From: SZAS-103 sp038234715
GTDB lineage: Bacteria; Pseudomonadota; Gammaproteobacteria; Xanthomonadales; Xanthomonadaceae
Assembly (NCBI GenBank): GCA_038234715.1
Contig: JBBQTD010000002.1
Location: 62,001 to 126,000 of the forward strand
Direction: 5' to 3'
Length of the DNA: 64,000 nt
The translations under genes were made by a program, and so were the position numbers. Each line of letters opens with the position of its first letter. Position 1 is the stretch's first letter. Shown here piece after piece: positions 16,244-24,791 of the stretch. Below the pieces are notes generated by a model. It saw only the letters and a program-made list of their open reading frames with translations. It ran no database searches and was not told the origin of the DNA.

Positions 16244-16519
16244 TTAGCCGCGTAAAAACCCGGTCGTGAGTTGCATGGCCTCTTCGTGGCTGCCAGCGCC
16301 AATTGGCGGACAACTTTCAGTCCACCACAAACCTTTCCACTGCGGTGCGCCACTCGTCCTCGTCAGCTTTTCAACCCGAAAGCCAAGCGATGTCTCGAAC
16401 ACCCGAACCAATGTCTCCTGGTCGGAGGAAACCAGCGTTTCCACGCATTTCCACGTCGTGTGTGGAAGGGTACGGGACAGATATCCCCCGGCAATTTCTT
16501 CGACATCCCAATCGCCCAC
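16244..16519 (-). CDS. Small uncharacterised protein between guaB and guaA
   Basis: A 91-residue reading frame fits exactly between guaB and guaA: its GTG start is three bases after the guaB TAG and its TAA ends three bases before the guaA ATG. The protein is soluble, with tryptophans and acidic residues (MGDWDVEEIAGGYLSRTL, WKGLWWTESCPP), no signal peptide and no domain I recognise. The exact fit argues for a real, cotranscribed gene; against it, the ribosome-binding site before the GTG is weak, and translation would depend on coupling from guaB. A role in purine synthesis is only suggested by position. Confidence 0.6.
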   Translation of the reverse strand: MGDWDVEEIAGGYLSRTLPHTTWKCVETLVSSDQETLVRVFETSLGFRVEKLTRTSGAPQWKGLWWTESCPPIGAGSHEEAMQLTTGFLRG

Positions 16520-16522
16520 GGC

Positions 16523-17980
16523 CTAAGTCATCCGATAATTCGGCGGTTCCTTGGTGATCTGCACATCGTGCACGTGGCTCTCGCGCACCCCCGCGGTGCT
16601 GACCTGCACGAAGGTCGGCTTCGCACGCATCTCCTCGATCGTCGCGCATCCGACATAGCCCATCGACGCGCGCAGGCCACCGGCGAGCTGGTGGACGATG
16701 TTGCGCAGCGTGCCGCGGTACGGAACACGGCCTTCGATGCCTTCGGGCACAAGCTTGTCGGCATCCGATGCGTCCTGGAAATAACGGTCCTTGCTGCCCT
16801 GCTCCATTGCGCCAAGCGAGCCCATGCCGCGATAGCTCTTGTAGCTGCGGCCCTGGAACAGTTCGATCTCTCCAGGAGCTTCCTCGGTGCCCGCAAACAA
16901 ACCGCCGATCATCACGGTCGATGCACCCGCAGCGATCGCTTTCGCAATGTCGCCCGAGTAGCGGATGCCACCGTCGGCGATCAGCGGGATGCGATCCTGC
17001 AACGCATTGGCGACCAGCGCGACCGCAGTGATCTGCGGCACCCCGACGCCCGCGACGATGCGCGTGGTGCAGATCGAACCCGGGCCGACGCCGACCTTTA
17101 CCGCATCCGCGCCGGAGTCCATCAATGCGAGCGCAGCATCGCCAGTCACGATGTTGCCGCCGATCAGCTGCACGCCGGGGAAATTCTTCTTGACCCAGGC
17201 GACGCGATCCAGCACGCCCTGGGAATGGCCGTGCGCGGTATCCACCACGATCACGTCCACGCCCGCGTGGATCAGCGCTTCAATTCGGGCCTCGGTATCG
17301 CCCCCAACGCCAACCGCAGCGCCAACGCAAAGGCGCTCCGCGGAATCCTTTGCGGAGTCCGGGTTGTCGCGCGCCTTCTGGATGTCCTTGACCGTGATCA
17401 GGCCGCGCAGTTCGAACGCGTCGTTGACCACCAGCACTTTCTCGATGCGGTGCTTGTGCAGCAGCGCGATCACTTCCTCGTCGGAAGCGTCCTCGCCGAC
17501 CGTCACCAGCCGATCCTTCTTGGTCATGATGTGGCGGACCGGATCGTCGAGTTTCTTCTCGAAGCGCATGTCGCGGCTGGTGACGATCCCAACCAGCTTG
17601 CCGCCATCGACCACCGGCACGCCGGAAATATTGCGTGCGCGGGTGAGCTTGAGGACTTCGCCGATGGTGGTATCGGGGCCGACCGTGAACGGTTCGCGGA
17701 TCACCCCGGCTTCGAAGTGCTTGACCTGCGCGACGTGCGCGGCCTGCGCCTTGATCGACATGTTCTTGTGCAGGATTCCGATGCCGCCGAGCTGCGCCAT
17801 GGTGATCGCGAGGCGTGCCTCGGTGACGGTGTCCATCGCCGCGGACACGATCGGCAGGTTCAGCGAGAGACTGCGCGTAAGCCGGGCCTGCAGGCGCACG
17901 TCCTTCGGCAGGATCGTCGAGTGCGCGGGAACCAGCGAGACGTCGTCGAAGGTCAGTGCTTCGGCGAGGATGCGCAGCAT
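16523..17980 (-). CDS. guaB: IMP dehydrogenase
   Basis: A 485-residue enzyme that oxidises IMP to XMP with NAD+, the first committed step to GMP. The start ATG 17980 gives the conserved MLRILAEALTFDDVSLVPAHS and has GGAG 8 bases upstream; longer frames extend upstream only through repeats. The TIM barrel is interrupted near 95-205 by two CBS domains (ISGVPVVDGGKLVGIVTSRD and a second), and the catalytic loop is GVGPGSICTTRIVAGVG with the Cys near 302, followed by the flap with YFQ and EGIEGRVPYRG. A strong -10 element lies 28 bases upstream of the start. Confidence 0.97.
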   Translation of the reverse strand: MLRILAEALTFDDVSLVPAHSTILPKDVRLQARLTRSLSLNLPIVSAAMDTVTEARLAITMAQLGGIGILHKNMSIKAQAAHVAQVKHFEAGVIREPFTVGPDTTIGEVLKLTRARNISGVPVVDGGKLVGIVTSRDMRFEKKLDDPVRHIMTKKDRLVTVGEDASDEEVIALLHKHRIEKVLVVNDAFELRGLITVKDIQKARDNPDSAKDSAERLCVGAAVGVGGDTEARIEALIHAGVDVIVVDTAHGHSQGVLDRVAWVKKNFPGVQLIGGNIVTGDAALALMDSGADAVKVGVGPGSICTTRIVAGVGVPQITAVALVANALQDRIPLIADGGIRYSGDIAKAIAAGASTVMIGGLFAGTEEAPGEIELFQGRSYKSYRGMGSLGAMEQGSKDRYFQDASDADKLVPEGIEGRVPYRGTLRNIVHQLAGGLRASMGYVGCATIEEMRAKPTFVQVSTAGVRESHVHDVQITKEPPNYRMT

Positions 17981-18007
17981 GGGCGGCTCCGGGGGAAGGA
18001 GCGCGAT

Positions 18008-18037
18008 ATTATAGCCGGGTGGCGCTTCCAATGTCTG
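18008..18037 (-). promoter_or_regulatory. Sigma-70 promoter for guaB
   Basis: On the minus strand CAGACA (18037-18032), an 18-bp spacer and a perfect TATAAT (18013-18008). It lies between array L2 and guaB, so the array is upstream of the promoter core. Confidence 0.7.
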
Positions 18038-18158
18038 CCGCTGCGGCCGTGTTCGGGGGATCCCTGCCCGCCGGACGCAGGACATGGCGGCTGCGGCTGG
18101 AAACAGGCGACATCGATCCGGTTCTTCCCGCGCGACGTTGCGTGACGCTGACGCCGGG

Positions 18159-18560
18159 ACGAACGTCATCGCCGCCGTGATCAACAACAGCGTCGGCGCG
18201 TTGGACAACAACGCCGCCATGTTGAATACCGCGGGACCGGTGATGGGCCACATCGCCGCGATGTGAAACAACATGCGCCGTGCGTTGTTCAACACCGTCG
18301 CCCGGATGTGTCACATCGCCGCGATGTTGAACCACATCCGCCTTGCGATTGACATCGTCGCCGCAGTGTTGAACAACATCAGCCGTGCGATGCATCACGC
18401 CGGCGCGATGTTGCATCACATCGGCCGTGCGATGGACAACATGGCCGCAATGTTGAACAACATCGTCCCAGCGATGGACAACATTGCTGTGATGTTGAAC
18501 AACATCGTCCCTGCGATGGGCAACATGGCCACCGTGTTGGACAACATCGGCGCGCCACGA
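18159..18560. repeat. Tandem array L2: nine to ten 42-bp units
   Basis: An anchor like TTGAACAACATC recurs at 18201, 18243, 18285, 18327, 18369, 18411, 18453, 18495 and 18537, always exactly 42 bases apart; a weaker copy is at 18159. Each unit is two related 21-bp halves, seen as heptads MLNNIVP and AMDNIAV on the plus strand. Several units carry a dyad, ATGTTG-AA-CAACAT, perfect in two units and near-perfect in others; one unit keeps the symmetry with the centre reversed (GTTG-TT-CAAC). The array sits between the folD terminator and the guaB promoter. Plus-strand frames stay open through it but have no start signals, so it is not called coding. Confidence 0.9.
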
Positions 18561-18587
18561 TGCGTCGCAGACCAGCGGGGACGCAGG

Positions 18588-18607
18588 AAAACGCACCCGC
18601 CGGGTGC
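18588..18607 (-). terminator. Rho-independent terminator after folD
   Basis: On the minus strand GCACCC, a short loop and GGGTGC are followed by GTTTTCC. It is about 80 bases past the folD stop and separates folD from array L2 and guaB. Confidence 0.65.
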
Positions 18608-18684
18608 ATTGCTGCCCGGGATCAGCTTCTCTCGAAGCGTGCTTGCGTCCTTCGCGCCTTCCCGGGCTGCAAGTCAGCACATCC

Positions 18685-19578
18685 TCAACTGCCGCGCGTA
18701 CCTGCCGGGTCGAACGCTTCCGCGGCTTCCAGGGTGTTCTGCATCAACGTCGCCACCGTCATTGGCCCCACCCCGCCTGGCACCGGCGTGATCCAGCTCG
18801 CGCGCTGCGCCGCTTCGGCGTAGCCCACATCGCCCACCAGCCGACCGTCCTCGAGCCGGTTGATGCCGACATCGATCACCACCGCGCCCGGCTTCACCCA
18901 TTCGCCGGGAATCAGCCGCGGCTTGCCGACCGCAACCACCAGGATGTCGGCTTCGGCGATGTGGCGACGCAGGACATCTGGCGGCGTGAACTTGTGGCAG
19001 CTGGTAACCGTGCAGCCCGCGATCATCAATTCCAGCGCCATCGGACGTCCGACGTGGTTGGACACGCCGATGATCGTCGCGCTGGCGCCGCGTACCGGTC
19101 GATCGGTGTAGCCGAGCAATGTGGTGATGCCGCGTGGCGTGCACGGGCGCAGGCCGAACTGGCGCAACGCCAGGTGGCCGACGTTTTCGGGATGGAAGCC
19201 GTCCACGTCCTTGCGCGGGTCGATGCGGTGGATCAGCCGGCTGGCGTCGGGGATGCCAGGCAGCGGCAATTGCACCAGGATGCCGTGGACCGCCGGATCG
19301 GCATTGAGCCGGTCGATCAGGGCCAGCAGCCCGGTTTCGGTGGTCGCCGCTGGCAAGTCGAAGTCCAGCGTGTGAATGCCCACCTTCTCGCAGGCCCTGC
19401 GCTTGTTGCGCACGTAGACCGTGGAAGCCGGATCGCCGCCAACCAGCACCACCGCGAGCCCGGGACGCGACCGGCCCGCCGCGATGCGAGCCTCGACGCG
19501 TACGGCCAGGGCTTCGAGCAGCTCGTCGGCGATGCGTTTTCCGTCGAGGATGCGGGCAGGATGGCTTGCAGGGGTCAT
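18685..19578 (-). CDS. folD: Bifunctional methylenetetrahydrofolate dehydrogenase/cyclohydrolase
   Basis: A 297-residue cytoplasmic enzyme that interconverts 5,10-methylene-, methenyl- and 10-formyl-THF, supplying formyl groups for purine synthesis. The signature LVGGDPASTVYVRNKRRAC contains the catalytic Lys environment (usually YVxxKxKA), with GILVQLPLPG, KDVDGFHPENVG and the C-terminal TPVPGGVGPMTVATLMQNT. Length is typical (about 285-300). The start ATG 19578 precedes MTPASHPARILDGK. It lies alone, with its own terminator; the proximity to guaB is thematically consistent with purine supply but the array and terminator separate them. Confidence 0.96.
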   Translation of the reverse strand: MTPASHPARILDGKRIADELLEALAVRVEARIAAGRSRPGLAVVLVGGDPASTVYVRNKRRACEKVGIHTLDFDLPAATTETGLLALIDRLNADPAVHGILVQLPLPGIPDASRLIHRIDPRKDVDGFHPENVGHLALRQFGLRPCTPRGITTLLGYTDRPVRGASATIIGVSNHVGRPMALELMIAGCTVTSCHKFTPPDVLRRHIAEADILVVAVGKPRLIPGEWVKPGAVVIDVGINRLEDGRLVGDVGYAEAAQRASWITPVPGGVGPMTVATLMQNTLEAAEAFDPAGTRGS

Positions 19579-19741
19579 GCGGGAAGTTCGCGGCTGCGCT
19601 AGAGTCGGGCATTATCGCCCATGACGGGTCCGCGAAAGCCGGCCCGAGTGTGGACTAGCCCTGTGACTGGCCGATGGCCGAGGGCTGGCGCGTCTCGAAC
19701 GGGGGAGAAGCTGCAGTGGGCACAATCCAGGGGCATGCGCG

Positions 19742-20041
19742 ATGACGGATACCACGCATCTTGAAGCTGCCGCGTTCCGTCGCCTGCTCAAGCACCTCAA
19801 CGAGGCGCGGCCCGACGTGCAGAACATCGACCTGATGATCCTCGCTGGTTTCTGCCGCAATTGCCTTGCCGACTGGTACCGCGAGGCCGCCGAGGCCGAC
19901 GGTCGCCCGATCGGAAAGGATGCGGCGCGCGAGGCGATTTACGGGATGGGGTTCCCGGAATGGAAGGCGAAGTACCAGCACGATGCGACACCGGAACAAC
20001 TTGCGGCGTTCGACGCCGCGCAACGCAAACACGCAAGCTGA
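19742..20041 (+). CDS. DUF1244 family protein
   Basis: A 99-residue protein of DUF1244, a small family common in proteobacteria. The conserved core is readily seen: AFRRLLKHLNE, RPDVQNIDLMILAGFCRNCLADWY and the C-terminal REAIYGMGFPEWKAKYQ. The two cysteines in FCRNC are characteristic. Function is unknown; no signal or membrane segment is present. It is divergent from folD, with 163 bases between, and is followed after 39 bases by a small zinc-ribbon gene on the same strand, with which it may be cotranscribed. Confidence 0.85.
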   Translation: MTDTTHLEAAAFRRLLKHLNEARPDVQNIDLMILAGFCRNCLADWYREAAEADGRPIGKDAAREAIYGMGFPEWKAKYQHDATPEQLAAFDAAQRKHAS

Positions 20042-20080
20042 CGTCCCACCTACCCTTACGACAGCATCGAAGGAACCGAC

Positions 20081-20302
20081 ATGATCCACCAAGGCGTCTG
20101 CCCCAAGTGCGGAAAACGCGTTTTGCACGTGCATGTCGAAGTCGTCAACGGAATGGTTGCGAACGAAAGCAAGGTGAAATGCCTGAGCTACTGCTGCATC
20201 CATTGTTTCGCCGTGCTCGGCGTCCAGATCGATCCGCGCGGCGCACGCCGGTCGAAGCGTGCAGATCCGAAGGATGCGAAGGACGCCAAGGCGACGAAGT
20301 AG
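20081..20302 (+). CDS. Small zinc-ribbon protein
   Basis: A 73-residue protein with two cysteine pairs, CPKC at 7-10 and CCIHC near 39-43, that could bind one zinc, and a lysine-rich tail (KRADPKDAKDAKATK). The family is not recognised. An AAGGAA site lies upstream of ATG 20081. No membrane segment or signal is present. It follows the DUF1244 gene by 39 bases. Confidence 0.65.
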   Translation: MIHQGVCPKCGKRVLHVHVEVVNGMVANESKVKCLSYCCIHCFAVLGVQIDPRGARRSKRADPKDAKDAKATK

Positions 20303-20441
20303 CGAGCGATTAGCACAACGCAGGATCTACGACGCATCGTGGGATTTGCGCATTGCTGGCGGGCGGAGTCAGATGGCGACTTGACCGTACGCCCTTCCGC
20401 CACGCTACGGCAGCATGAGCGACTCGCGGATCGCTGGCGCT

Positions 20442-21422
20442 CTACGGCCGCCCACCCGCATTCCACGCCGGCTTGAAATCGGAATTCGCCAGCCACTCCA
20501 CGGGCCCCACCACAGACCCAATCGCCTCATCCATATGCGGAAAGTTGATCCTTGAGATCTCGTCGCTGGGCATGTGGTAATCGGAGTGCAAGCCGAAGCT
20601 CGATACTGTGTGGGCGATGATTCCCTGCTTCGCAAGGCCGTAGTTGTCCGAGCGCGCGAAGAAATTCTCCGTCGGGTGTGGGTCGGCGACCAGCCTTGCC
20701 CCATGTTGCGCAAGTGTCGGGCCGAGGTTCGATCGCTCGAAGCCGGTCAGCCAGAGCGTGTGCGGCGGCACCGCCGGATCGTCGCGTCCGATCATCTCGA
20801 ACTCAAGGTTGGCAACAATGTTTTTCATCGGCATCGGCGGATGTTCGCGGAACCAAAGCGCGCCGAGGCTGCCGAGTTCCTCGCTGCCGAACAGCACGAA
20901 CAACACGGTGCGCTTGGGCTTGGGTCCTTGACCGAGGATCCGCGCAAGCTCGAGCACCGCGCATACGCCGGAAGCGTCGTCGTCCGCGCCGTTGTAGATC
21001 GCGTCGCCATTGACCGGCTGGCCGATCCCGAGATGGTCAAGGTGCGCCGTCAGCAGGATCACATCGCTGGCGCGTCGCGGATCGGATCCCTTGATCACGC
21101 CGACCACGTTGACGGTGGTTTTCGCACCATTGGGTCCTGCGCCCGGCAGCAACTGGCCGGTCTGGATGTAACCGCCCTTGTCCCCAGCTGGCTCGATTCC
21201 ATAGCGCTTGAGTTCTCCCGCGATATAGTTCGCCGCCACCGCTTCGTCCGGCGTCGCACTGCCCCTGCCGTGCATCGCGTCGCTCGCGAGCTTGGCCATG
21301 TGCGTATGCACCGACGTCGCAAGCGTTTGCGCAACTGGATCGGGTTTGGGTGCCGCCTGCGCCGGCATGCCAGGCGCGCAGGCGAGGACCAAGAGCCACA
21401 TCATCTTGCGCATCTGTTTCAT
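20442..21422 (-). CDS. Secreted M28-family metallopeptidase
   Basis: A 326-residue zinc aminopeptidase-like protein. Residues 1-23 form a signal peptide ending AQA, so it acts in the periplasm or outside. The M28 zinc ligands are visible in order: TAHLDHLG, YNGADDDASGV (bridging Asp), the catalytic FGSEELGSLG, and HSDYHMPSDE near the C-terminus. Length suits a single peptidase domain without a PA insert. It is convergent with the zinc-ribbon gene and 64 bases downstream of the hydrolase gene on the same strand, so it could belong to the moeA-moeB-hydrolase run, though a separate promoter is equally possible. Substrate is unknown. Confidence 0.9.
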   Translation of the reverse strand: MKQMRKMMWLLVLACAPGMPAQAAPKPDPVAQTLATSVHTHMAKLASDAMHGRGSATPDEAVAANYIAGELKRYGIEPAGDKGGYIQTGQLLPGAGPNGAKTTVNVVGVIKGSDPRRASDVILLTAHLDHLGIGQPVNGDAIYNGADDDASGVCAVLELARILGQGPKPKRTVLFVLFGSEELGSLGALWFREHPPMPMKNIVANLEFEMIGRDDPAVPPHTLWLTGFERSNLGPTLAQHGARLVADPHPTENFFARSDNYGLAKQGIIAHTVSSFGLHSDYHMPSDEISRINFPHMDEAIGSVVGPVEWLANSDFKPAWNAGGRP

Positions 21423-21486
21423 GGGATGACCTGTTGATCGAATGTGGCGATTGTAGGCACACAGTGCGCAGCGCCGTGTGGACCGC

Positions 21487-22305
21487 TCATTTCATGAAAT
21501 CCGATAGCGCCGACGCGTAGCCCGGATCATTCGCAATCGAGTTGTGGCCGGCCTGTGGAAAGCTCAGCACCAACGGCGCCACTGTCATCGCCGCGAGCAG
21601 GCGATCGGTATCGACAGGCGGCACGACCTCGTCGCGTCCCGCGCGCAGCACCAGGACCGGGCCGCGGTATTGCGCAAGATAGCGGGTCGATTCGTAGCGG
21701 TCCTGCATCAGCGCGCGCACGGGGAAGAACGGATAGTGCACCTGGGCGACTTCGACGATGCTGTCGAACGGAGTGACCAGAGCAAGGCGTTCGACGGGTC
21801 TGCGCGAGGCAAGGTACGCGGCAACGCCACTGCCGAGACTGCGCCCGACGACCGCGATCGAAACGTGCTGGGCATGGACCTGGTCATACAGGGCGAGTGC
21901 ATCCGAAAACAGCGCTTGCTCGCTTGGCTCGCCTTCGCTGGCGCCATAGCTGCGATAGGTCAGCAGGTAGACGGTACGCGCGGGAAACATCGCGCCAAGC
22001 CGTTCGCGCTGGACGCCAAGCGGCTCGCCGTTACCGCCGAAGTACAGCAGTGCACGTGGCTTTCCGGGGTTCTGGATCCACCCGCGCAACACCACGCCCT
22101 CGTTGCGCACAGCGAAGTTCGTAGCGGACGCGGCAACGCGCGTGCGCTGGGGAAAGTAGAGAAGCCTGCGCTGCTCGACGTAAAGCAGTACGCTCGCCGC
22201 GACAGCCACGATCAGCAGGCCCATGGCGATGCGCAGGCCGGATCGCAGCAGCATCGATGCAACTGTCGGAGCCTGCGGACTGCGAATGTCCCGGGGCTCA
22301 TGCAT
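21487..22305 (-). CDS. Membrane-anchored alpha/beta hydrolase
   Basis: A 272-residue serine hydrolase of the BEM46/FrsA-like type. One N-terminal transmembrane helix (about 25-45) is followed by LLYFPQRTRV, a stretch common in BEM46-like hydrolases, the oxyanion region YFGGNGE, the nucleophile elbow GRSLGSG, the acid in LRAGRDEVVPP and the histidine in AGHNSIAND. Start ATG 22305 overlaps the moeB stop by eight bases; the frame continues upstream inside moeB, which is rejected as start. Translation is probably coupled to moeB. The substrate is unknown and a link to molybdenum cofactor synthesis is not implied by the fold. Confidence 0.85.
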   Translation of the reverse strand: MHEPRDIRSPQAPTVASMLLRSGLRIAMGLLIVAVAASVLLYVEQRRLLYFPQRTRVAASATNFAVRNEGVVLRGWIQNPGKPRALLYFGGNGEPLGVQRERLGAMFPARTVYLLTYRSYGASEGEPSEQALFSDALALYDQVHAQHVSIAVVGRSLGSGVAAYLASRRPVERLALVTPFDSIVEVAQVHYPFFPVRALMQDRYESTRYLAQYRGPVLVLRAGRDEVVPPVDTDRLLAAMTVAPLVLSFPQAGHNSIANDPGYASALSDFMK

Positions 22306-23434
22306 TGGCGCAGAACGCCGCGTAATCGATATACCCAGGAAATTGCCTGCCAACCGCGCAGACCGGGCATTCGGCATCAGCCCCGAGCCGCGTTTCGCGA
22401 AAGCGCAATCCGAGCGCATCGAAATGCAGCAACCGCCCGGCAAGCGACGTGCCGATGCCGAGTACCAGCTTGATCGCCTCGGTTGCCTGCAGCAGGCCGA
22501 TCACGCCAGGAAGCACGCCGATCACGCCGGCTTGCGCGCAGTTCGGGGCAGCTTCAGGCGGCGGCGGTTCCGGAAACAGGCAGCGATAGCATGGCGCTAC
22601 GCCGCGCTGGCGACCGGCATCGAACACGCTGACCTGGCCTTCGAAGCGATGCACCGCGCCGTATACAAGTGGCTTGCATAGTTTCACGCACGCGTCGTTG
22701 AGCAGGTAGCGCGCGGCGAAGTTGTCGGCGCCGTCGATCACGACGTCGGCCCCGTCGAGCAGGCGCTCGACGTTTCCGGACGTCACGCGTTCGGCAAACT
22801 CTTCGATTCCGACGCGCGGATTCAGGGCGGACAACGCGATGCGCGCGGACTGCGTTTTCGCGACGCCGATGCGCGCTTCGGTATGCAGGATCTGCCGCTG
22901 CAGGTTGCTGCGATCCACAACGTCGTCGTCGGCAAGCACCAGAGTGCCGATGCCCGCAGCCGCGAGATAGAACGCCGCGGGCGAACCCAAGCCGCCAGCG
23001 CCGACCAGCACGATGCGTGCGGCTTCGAGCTTGCGCTGTCCCGGCTCACCGACTTCGGGAAGCTTCAGGTGCCGCGAATAGCGCTCGTAGAAATCGATGT
23101 CGCCTTCCGGCTTCGTCGTCGGAAGACCGTCGGCGACCCAGCGCGTGGTGCCGCCGGCGACCGACGCCAGGTTGACGTAGCCCAATGCGTGCAAGGCACG
23201 GGCGGCATGCATGGAACGAGCACCGCTCTGGCAGATCAGAATGATCTGTGCATCGCGATCGGGCAGCACCGCCGATGGTTCGGCTTCGAGCGCAGCTTTC
23301 GTGATGCCGATTGCGCCCGCGGCCTGTCCTGCCGCGCGTTCGAACTCCTCGCGCACATCCACCAGAACGGCGCCGGAACGCTGGCGCTCACGCGCCTGTG
23401 CGGGGGAAATCTCTGCAATCAGCTGGGTGTCCAT
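22298..23434 (-). CDS. moeB: MoeB/ThiF-type adenylyltransferase with N-terminal rhodanese domain
   Basis: A 378-residue fusion. Residues 1-105 form a rhodanese domain with active cysteine in CQSGARSMHAA; residues 125-375 form a ThiF/MoeB adenylation domain with the nucleotide loop GAGGLGSPAAFYLAAAG, the DDVVDRSNLQRQ motif and zinc-binding pairs CYRC and CPVC. MoeB adenylates the C-terminus of the molybdopterin synthase small subunit MoaD, and the rhodanese could supply the sulfur that follows. The ATG 23434 has AGGA at good spacing; ATG 23476 would add 14 poorly conserved residues. It lies 45 bases after moeA. No MoaD/MoaE genes are in the window. A role in ThiS activation is an alternative. 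Confidence 0.9.
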   Translation of the reverse strand: MDTQLIAEISPAQARERQRSGAVLVDVREEFERAAGQAAGAIGITKAALEAEPSAVLPDRDAQIILICQSGARSMHAARALHALGYVNLASVAGGTTRWVADGLPTTKPEGDIDFYERYSRHLKLPEVGEPGQRKLEAARIVLVGAGGLGSPAAFYLAAAGIGTLVLADDDVVDRSNLQRQILHTEARIGVAKTQSARIALSALNPRVGIEEFAERVTSGNVERLLDGADVVIDGADNFAARYLLNDACVKLCKPLVYGAVHRFEGQVSVFDAGRQRGVAPCYRCLFPEPPPPEAAPNCAQAGVIGVLPGVIGLLQATEAIKLVLGIGTSLAGRLLHFDALGLRFRETRLGADAECPVCAVGRQFPGYIDYAAFCANA

Positions 23435-23479
23435 GCCGTTCCTGGGCGATCGCCATGGGGCGATTATCCGTCGCATCGA

Positions 23480-24709
23480 TCAGTAGCGCAGTACCTCGAC
23501 CACGGAATCTTCTGCCAGTTGCTGCGCGCCTTCCGCCAGCACGATCAGGCAATCGCTATCGGCGGCGCCGCGCAGGCGATGCGATGCGGTTGCAGGATGC
23601 GGCGCGACCCGCACGGTTCCGTCGCTGCCGAAATCCAGTCGACCGCGCTGGAATTCGCGGCGCTCGTGTGTTTTCACGACCGGCATCGACAGGCGCGCTG
23701 CGAACTTCGACAGCGGAGCGCCATTGCCCTGCAACCCGCCCAGCAATTGTCTGCCCAGGGTCAGGAACGTCGCCAGCACCGAAACCGGGTTGCCGGGGAG
23801 CGCAAGGACCTGCGCGTTGCCGATCTGTCCGAACAGCAGCGGCATGCCGGGTCGCATCAGCACCTTCCAGAAATGGATGTGGCCCAGTTCGCCGAGCAGC
23901 ACAGGCAGATAGTCCTTCTCGCCGGCCGACACGCCACCGCAGGTGATCACCACGTCGAATGCATTGCCCGCGTCGCGCAACAGAGCACGCATGCGATCCG
24001 GATCGTCTGGCAGGATTGGCCACGCGAACGGTTCCAGGCCTTCGGAGGTGAGCAGGTTCAGCAATAGCGAACGGTTGCTGTCGTGGATCGTCCCCGGATC
24101 AAGCGTTTGCCCGGGCGGGCGCAGTTCGTCGCCGGTCGTGAACACCGCGACGGTCGGACGCCGCGCAACCGGCAATTCCGCGAAGCCAACCGCGGCAGCC
24201 AGCGATGCCTGGACGGATGTGAGTTGCGTGCCGGCGTGCAGCAACAGGTTGCCGACAGCGACATCCTCTCCTGCATGGCGCACGTGAGCGCCTGGCGCAA
24301 CCGCGACCGCCAGCACGATGTTCCCACCGTCGCTGGCTGCTGCATCGCTCCGGGTGTTCTCCTTCATCACGACTGCGTCGGCACCTGGCGGCATGGGCGC
24401 GCCAGTCGTAATGCGCACGCACTGACCAGCACCGACATTGAACCCAGTGGGTCGCCCGGCGAACTGCTCTCCGATCAGCCGCAGGGTTGCATCGGGCGTC
24501 GCGGCATCGGCTGCACGCAGCGCATAACCATCCATCGCGCTGTTGTCGAACGATGGCAGCGCGATCGGGGCGACGATGTCCTCCGCCAGCACGCGCCCTG
24601 CGGCACGGGCGACCACAACGCGTTCAACGCCAAGACGATGCGCAGCGGCCTGCGCTCGCACGATGGATTCGGCCTCGACGAAGGAAATGCGGGACGGGTA
24701 TGTGTTCAC
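23480..24709 (-). CDS. moeA: Molybdopterin molybdenumtransferase
   Basis: A 409-residue enzyme that inserts molybdate into adenylylated molybdopterin. Signatures include PSFDNSAMDGYALRAAD, TGAPMPPGADAVVMKEN, the MoCF-biosynthesis motif TGDELRPPGQ, the substrate loop TCGGVSAGEKDYLP and LPGNPVS. The start is GTG at 24709 with a weak ribosome-binding site. GTGAAC repeats overlap the start region (24709, 24723, 24738, reading leftward). mobA lies 82 bases upstream on the same strand and moeB 45 bases downstream. Confidence 0.96.
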   Translation of the reverse strand: MNTYPSRISFVEAESIVRAQAAAHRLGVERVVVARAAGRVLAEDIVAPIALPSFDNSAMDGYALRAADAATPDATLRLIGEQFAGRPTGFNVGAGQCVRITTGAPMPPGADAVVMKENTRSDAAASDGGNIVLAVAVAPGAHVRHAGEDVAVGNLLLHAGTQLTSVQASLAAAVGFAELPVARRPTVAVFTTGDELRPPGQTLDPGTIHDSNRSLLLNLLTSEGLEPFAWPILPDDPDRMRALLRDAGNAFDVVITCGGVSAGEKDYLPVLLGELGHIHFWKVLMRPGMPLLFGQIGNAQVLALPGNPVSVLATFLTLGRQLLGGLQGNGAPLSKFAARLSMPVVKTHERREFQRGRLDFGSDGTVRVAPHPATASHRLRGAADSDCLIVLAEGAQQLAEDSVVEVLRY

Positions 24710-24791
24710 TTCTATTTGTTCACGGTCGATTTGTTCACAGTCGGCATGCTCGATTGGGCTCGATCGCTTGGGCAGGATCGCTCAAGCAAGG

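Noticed and set aside
16271..18145. Long plus-strand open frame antisense to guaB
   Set aside because: It lies fully on the opposite strand of guaB, whose motifs are clear; high G+C makes such antisense frames common.
18273..18791. 172-codon plus-strand frame through array L2
   Set aside because: Consists mostly of repeat units, lacks a ribosome-binding site and runs on through the folD terminator region into antisense folD sequence.
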